DNA of 6,774 bases from DASWIV01 sp036397475 (GTDB lineage Bacteria; JAJVIF01; JAPKYR01). Location of the stretch: positions 1-6,774 of the forward strand of contig DASWIV010000180.1 in the NCBI GenBank assembly GCA_036397475.1. The letters are read 5' to 3'. Shown piece by piece: positions 6,492 through 6,774 of this stretch. Within the stretch, counting starts at the first letter, position 1. Every line of letters begins with the position of its first letter. The notes below the pieces were generated by a model that ran no database searches, had not been told where the DNA came from, and saw nothing but the letters and a program-made list of their open reading frames with translations. A program made the translations under genes and the position numbers.

Positions 6492-6774
6492 GCGGTAATT
6501 CCTACAAAATAGGCGCGGTTCCATATTTGAATGCCGAGCCTCTTGTCTGGCCTCTTGAAAAAAAGATCATTGACCATCCGCACACTCTCATAAAGGCTGA
6601 GCCCAGCCTTCTTGTGAAGATGCTCAGTACGGGAGAGGTTGATGCCGCGATTGCTCCCGTAGCGGCCATGATCGAACATCCCGGACTGGTTTCGATCCCC
6701 GATATAGCGATAGCCTGCCGTGGACCGGTAGCCAGTGTCATCTGCTTCCATAATGATCCATTTACCAAGCTTGA
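6488..6774 (+). CDS. mqnA: Chorismate dehydratase MqnA (5' part, cut by window end)
   Basis: The first 95 codons of chorismate dehydratase, which opens the futalosine pathway by converting chorismate to 3-[(1-carboxyvinyl)oxy]benzoate. The protein starts with TTG and overlaps the mqnE stop (TTGA), behind the strong GAGGAGG site. Translated landmarks match the family: IGAVPYLNAEPLV (8-20) near the N-terminus, GEVDAAIAPVA (49-59), and IPDIAIACRGPVASV (70-84), in the two-lobed periplasmic-binding-protein-like fold. The gene is intact as far as it can be read; full-length MqnA is about 270-290 residues, so about two thirds lies beyond the right edge. It is easily missed because of the TTG start and the truncation. 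Placement right after mqnE puts the first two pathway steps in one transcript with the last ones. Confidence 0.9.
   Translation, partial: MSGNSYKIGAVPYLNAEPLVWPLEKKIIDHPHTLIKAEPSLLVKMLSTGEVDAAIAPVAAMIEHPGLVSIPDIAIACRGPVASVICFHNDPFTKL

Noticed and set aside
6461..6768. Two antisense reading frames at the right edge
   Set aside because: The plus strand here encodes the end of mqnE and the start of mqnA with strong family motifs, so the antisense frames are spurious.
1..6774. CRISPR arrays, tRNA/rRNA genes, insertion sequences, att sites
   Set aside because: No repeat-spacer pattern, no transposase or integrase reading frame, and no RNA-gene-like sequence was seen; nearly all bases are in metabolic genes.

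Overview
This window holds most of a menaquinone (vitamin K2) biosynthesis operon of the futalosine (Mqn) type, plus a divergently transcribed fumarase gene. The host is a bacterium making a respiratory menaquinone without the classical Men route. Base composition is moderate and similar across all genes, with Shine-Dalgarno-led starts and sigma70-like promoter signals. I cannot name the lineage from the sequence alone. The iron-sulfur (class I) fumarase, apparently encoded as separate alpha and beta genes, fits an anaerobic or facultative bacterium, but that is inference.

Layout. Positions 12-890 (minus strand) encode the alpha subunit of a class I fumarate hydratase. Its stop is followed by a ribosome-binding-like sequence that runs off the left edge, where a beta-subunit gene is expected. 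Positions 891-1083 are a short divergent promoter region with a good minus-strand -35/-10 pair and a plus-strand extended -10. From 1084 to the right edge, seven plus-strand genes are tightly packed or overlapping: a UbiD-family decarboxylase (mqnL-type), a UbiE/MenG C-methyltransferase, a UbiX-family flavin prenyltransferase, a UbiA-family polyprenyltransferase (mqnP-type), a small unrecognised protein, the radical SAM enzyme aminofutalosine synthase (mqnE), and the first 95 codons of chorismate dehydratase (mqnA), cut by the window end.

How they work together. MqnA converts chorismate to 3-[(1-carboxyvinyl)oxy]benzoate, and MqnE joins this to the adenosyl group of SAM to give aminofutalosine. 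Middle steps (MqnB/nucleosidase, MqnC, MqnD) are not in the window and lead to 1,4-dihydroxy-6-naphthoate. The UbiA-type enzyme then adds the polyprenyl tail. The UbiX-type enzyme makes prenylated FMN for the UbiD-type decarboxylase, which removes the ring carboxylate, and the UbiE/MenG enzyme methylates demethylmenaquinone. MqnA and MqnE in the same operon argue that the four Ubi-like proteins serve menaquinone rather than ubiquinone. The one unexplained component is the roughly 171-187 residue protein between the prenyltransferase and mqnE, the best candidate here for something undescribed.
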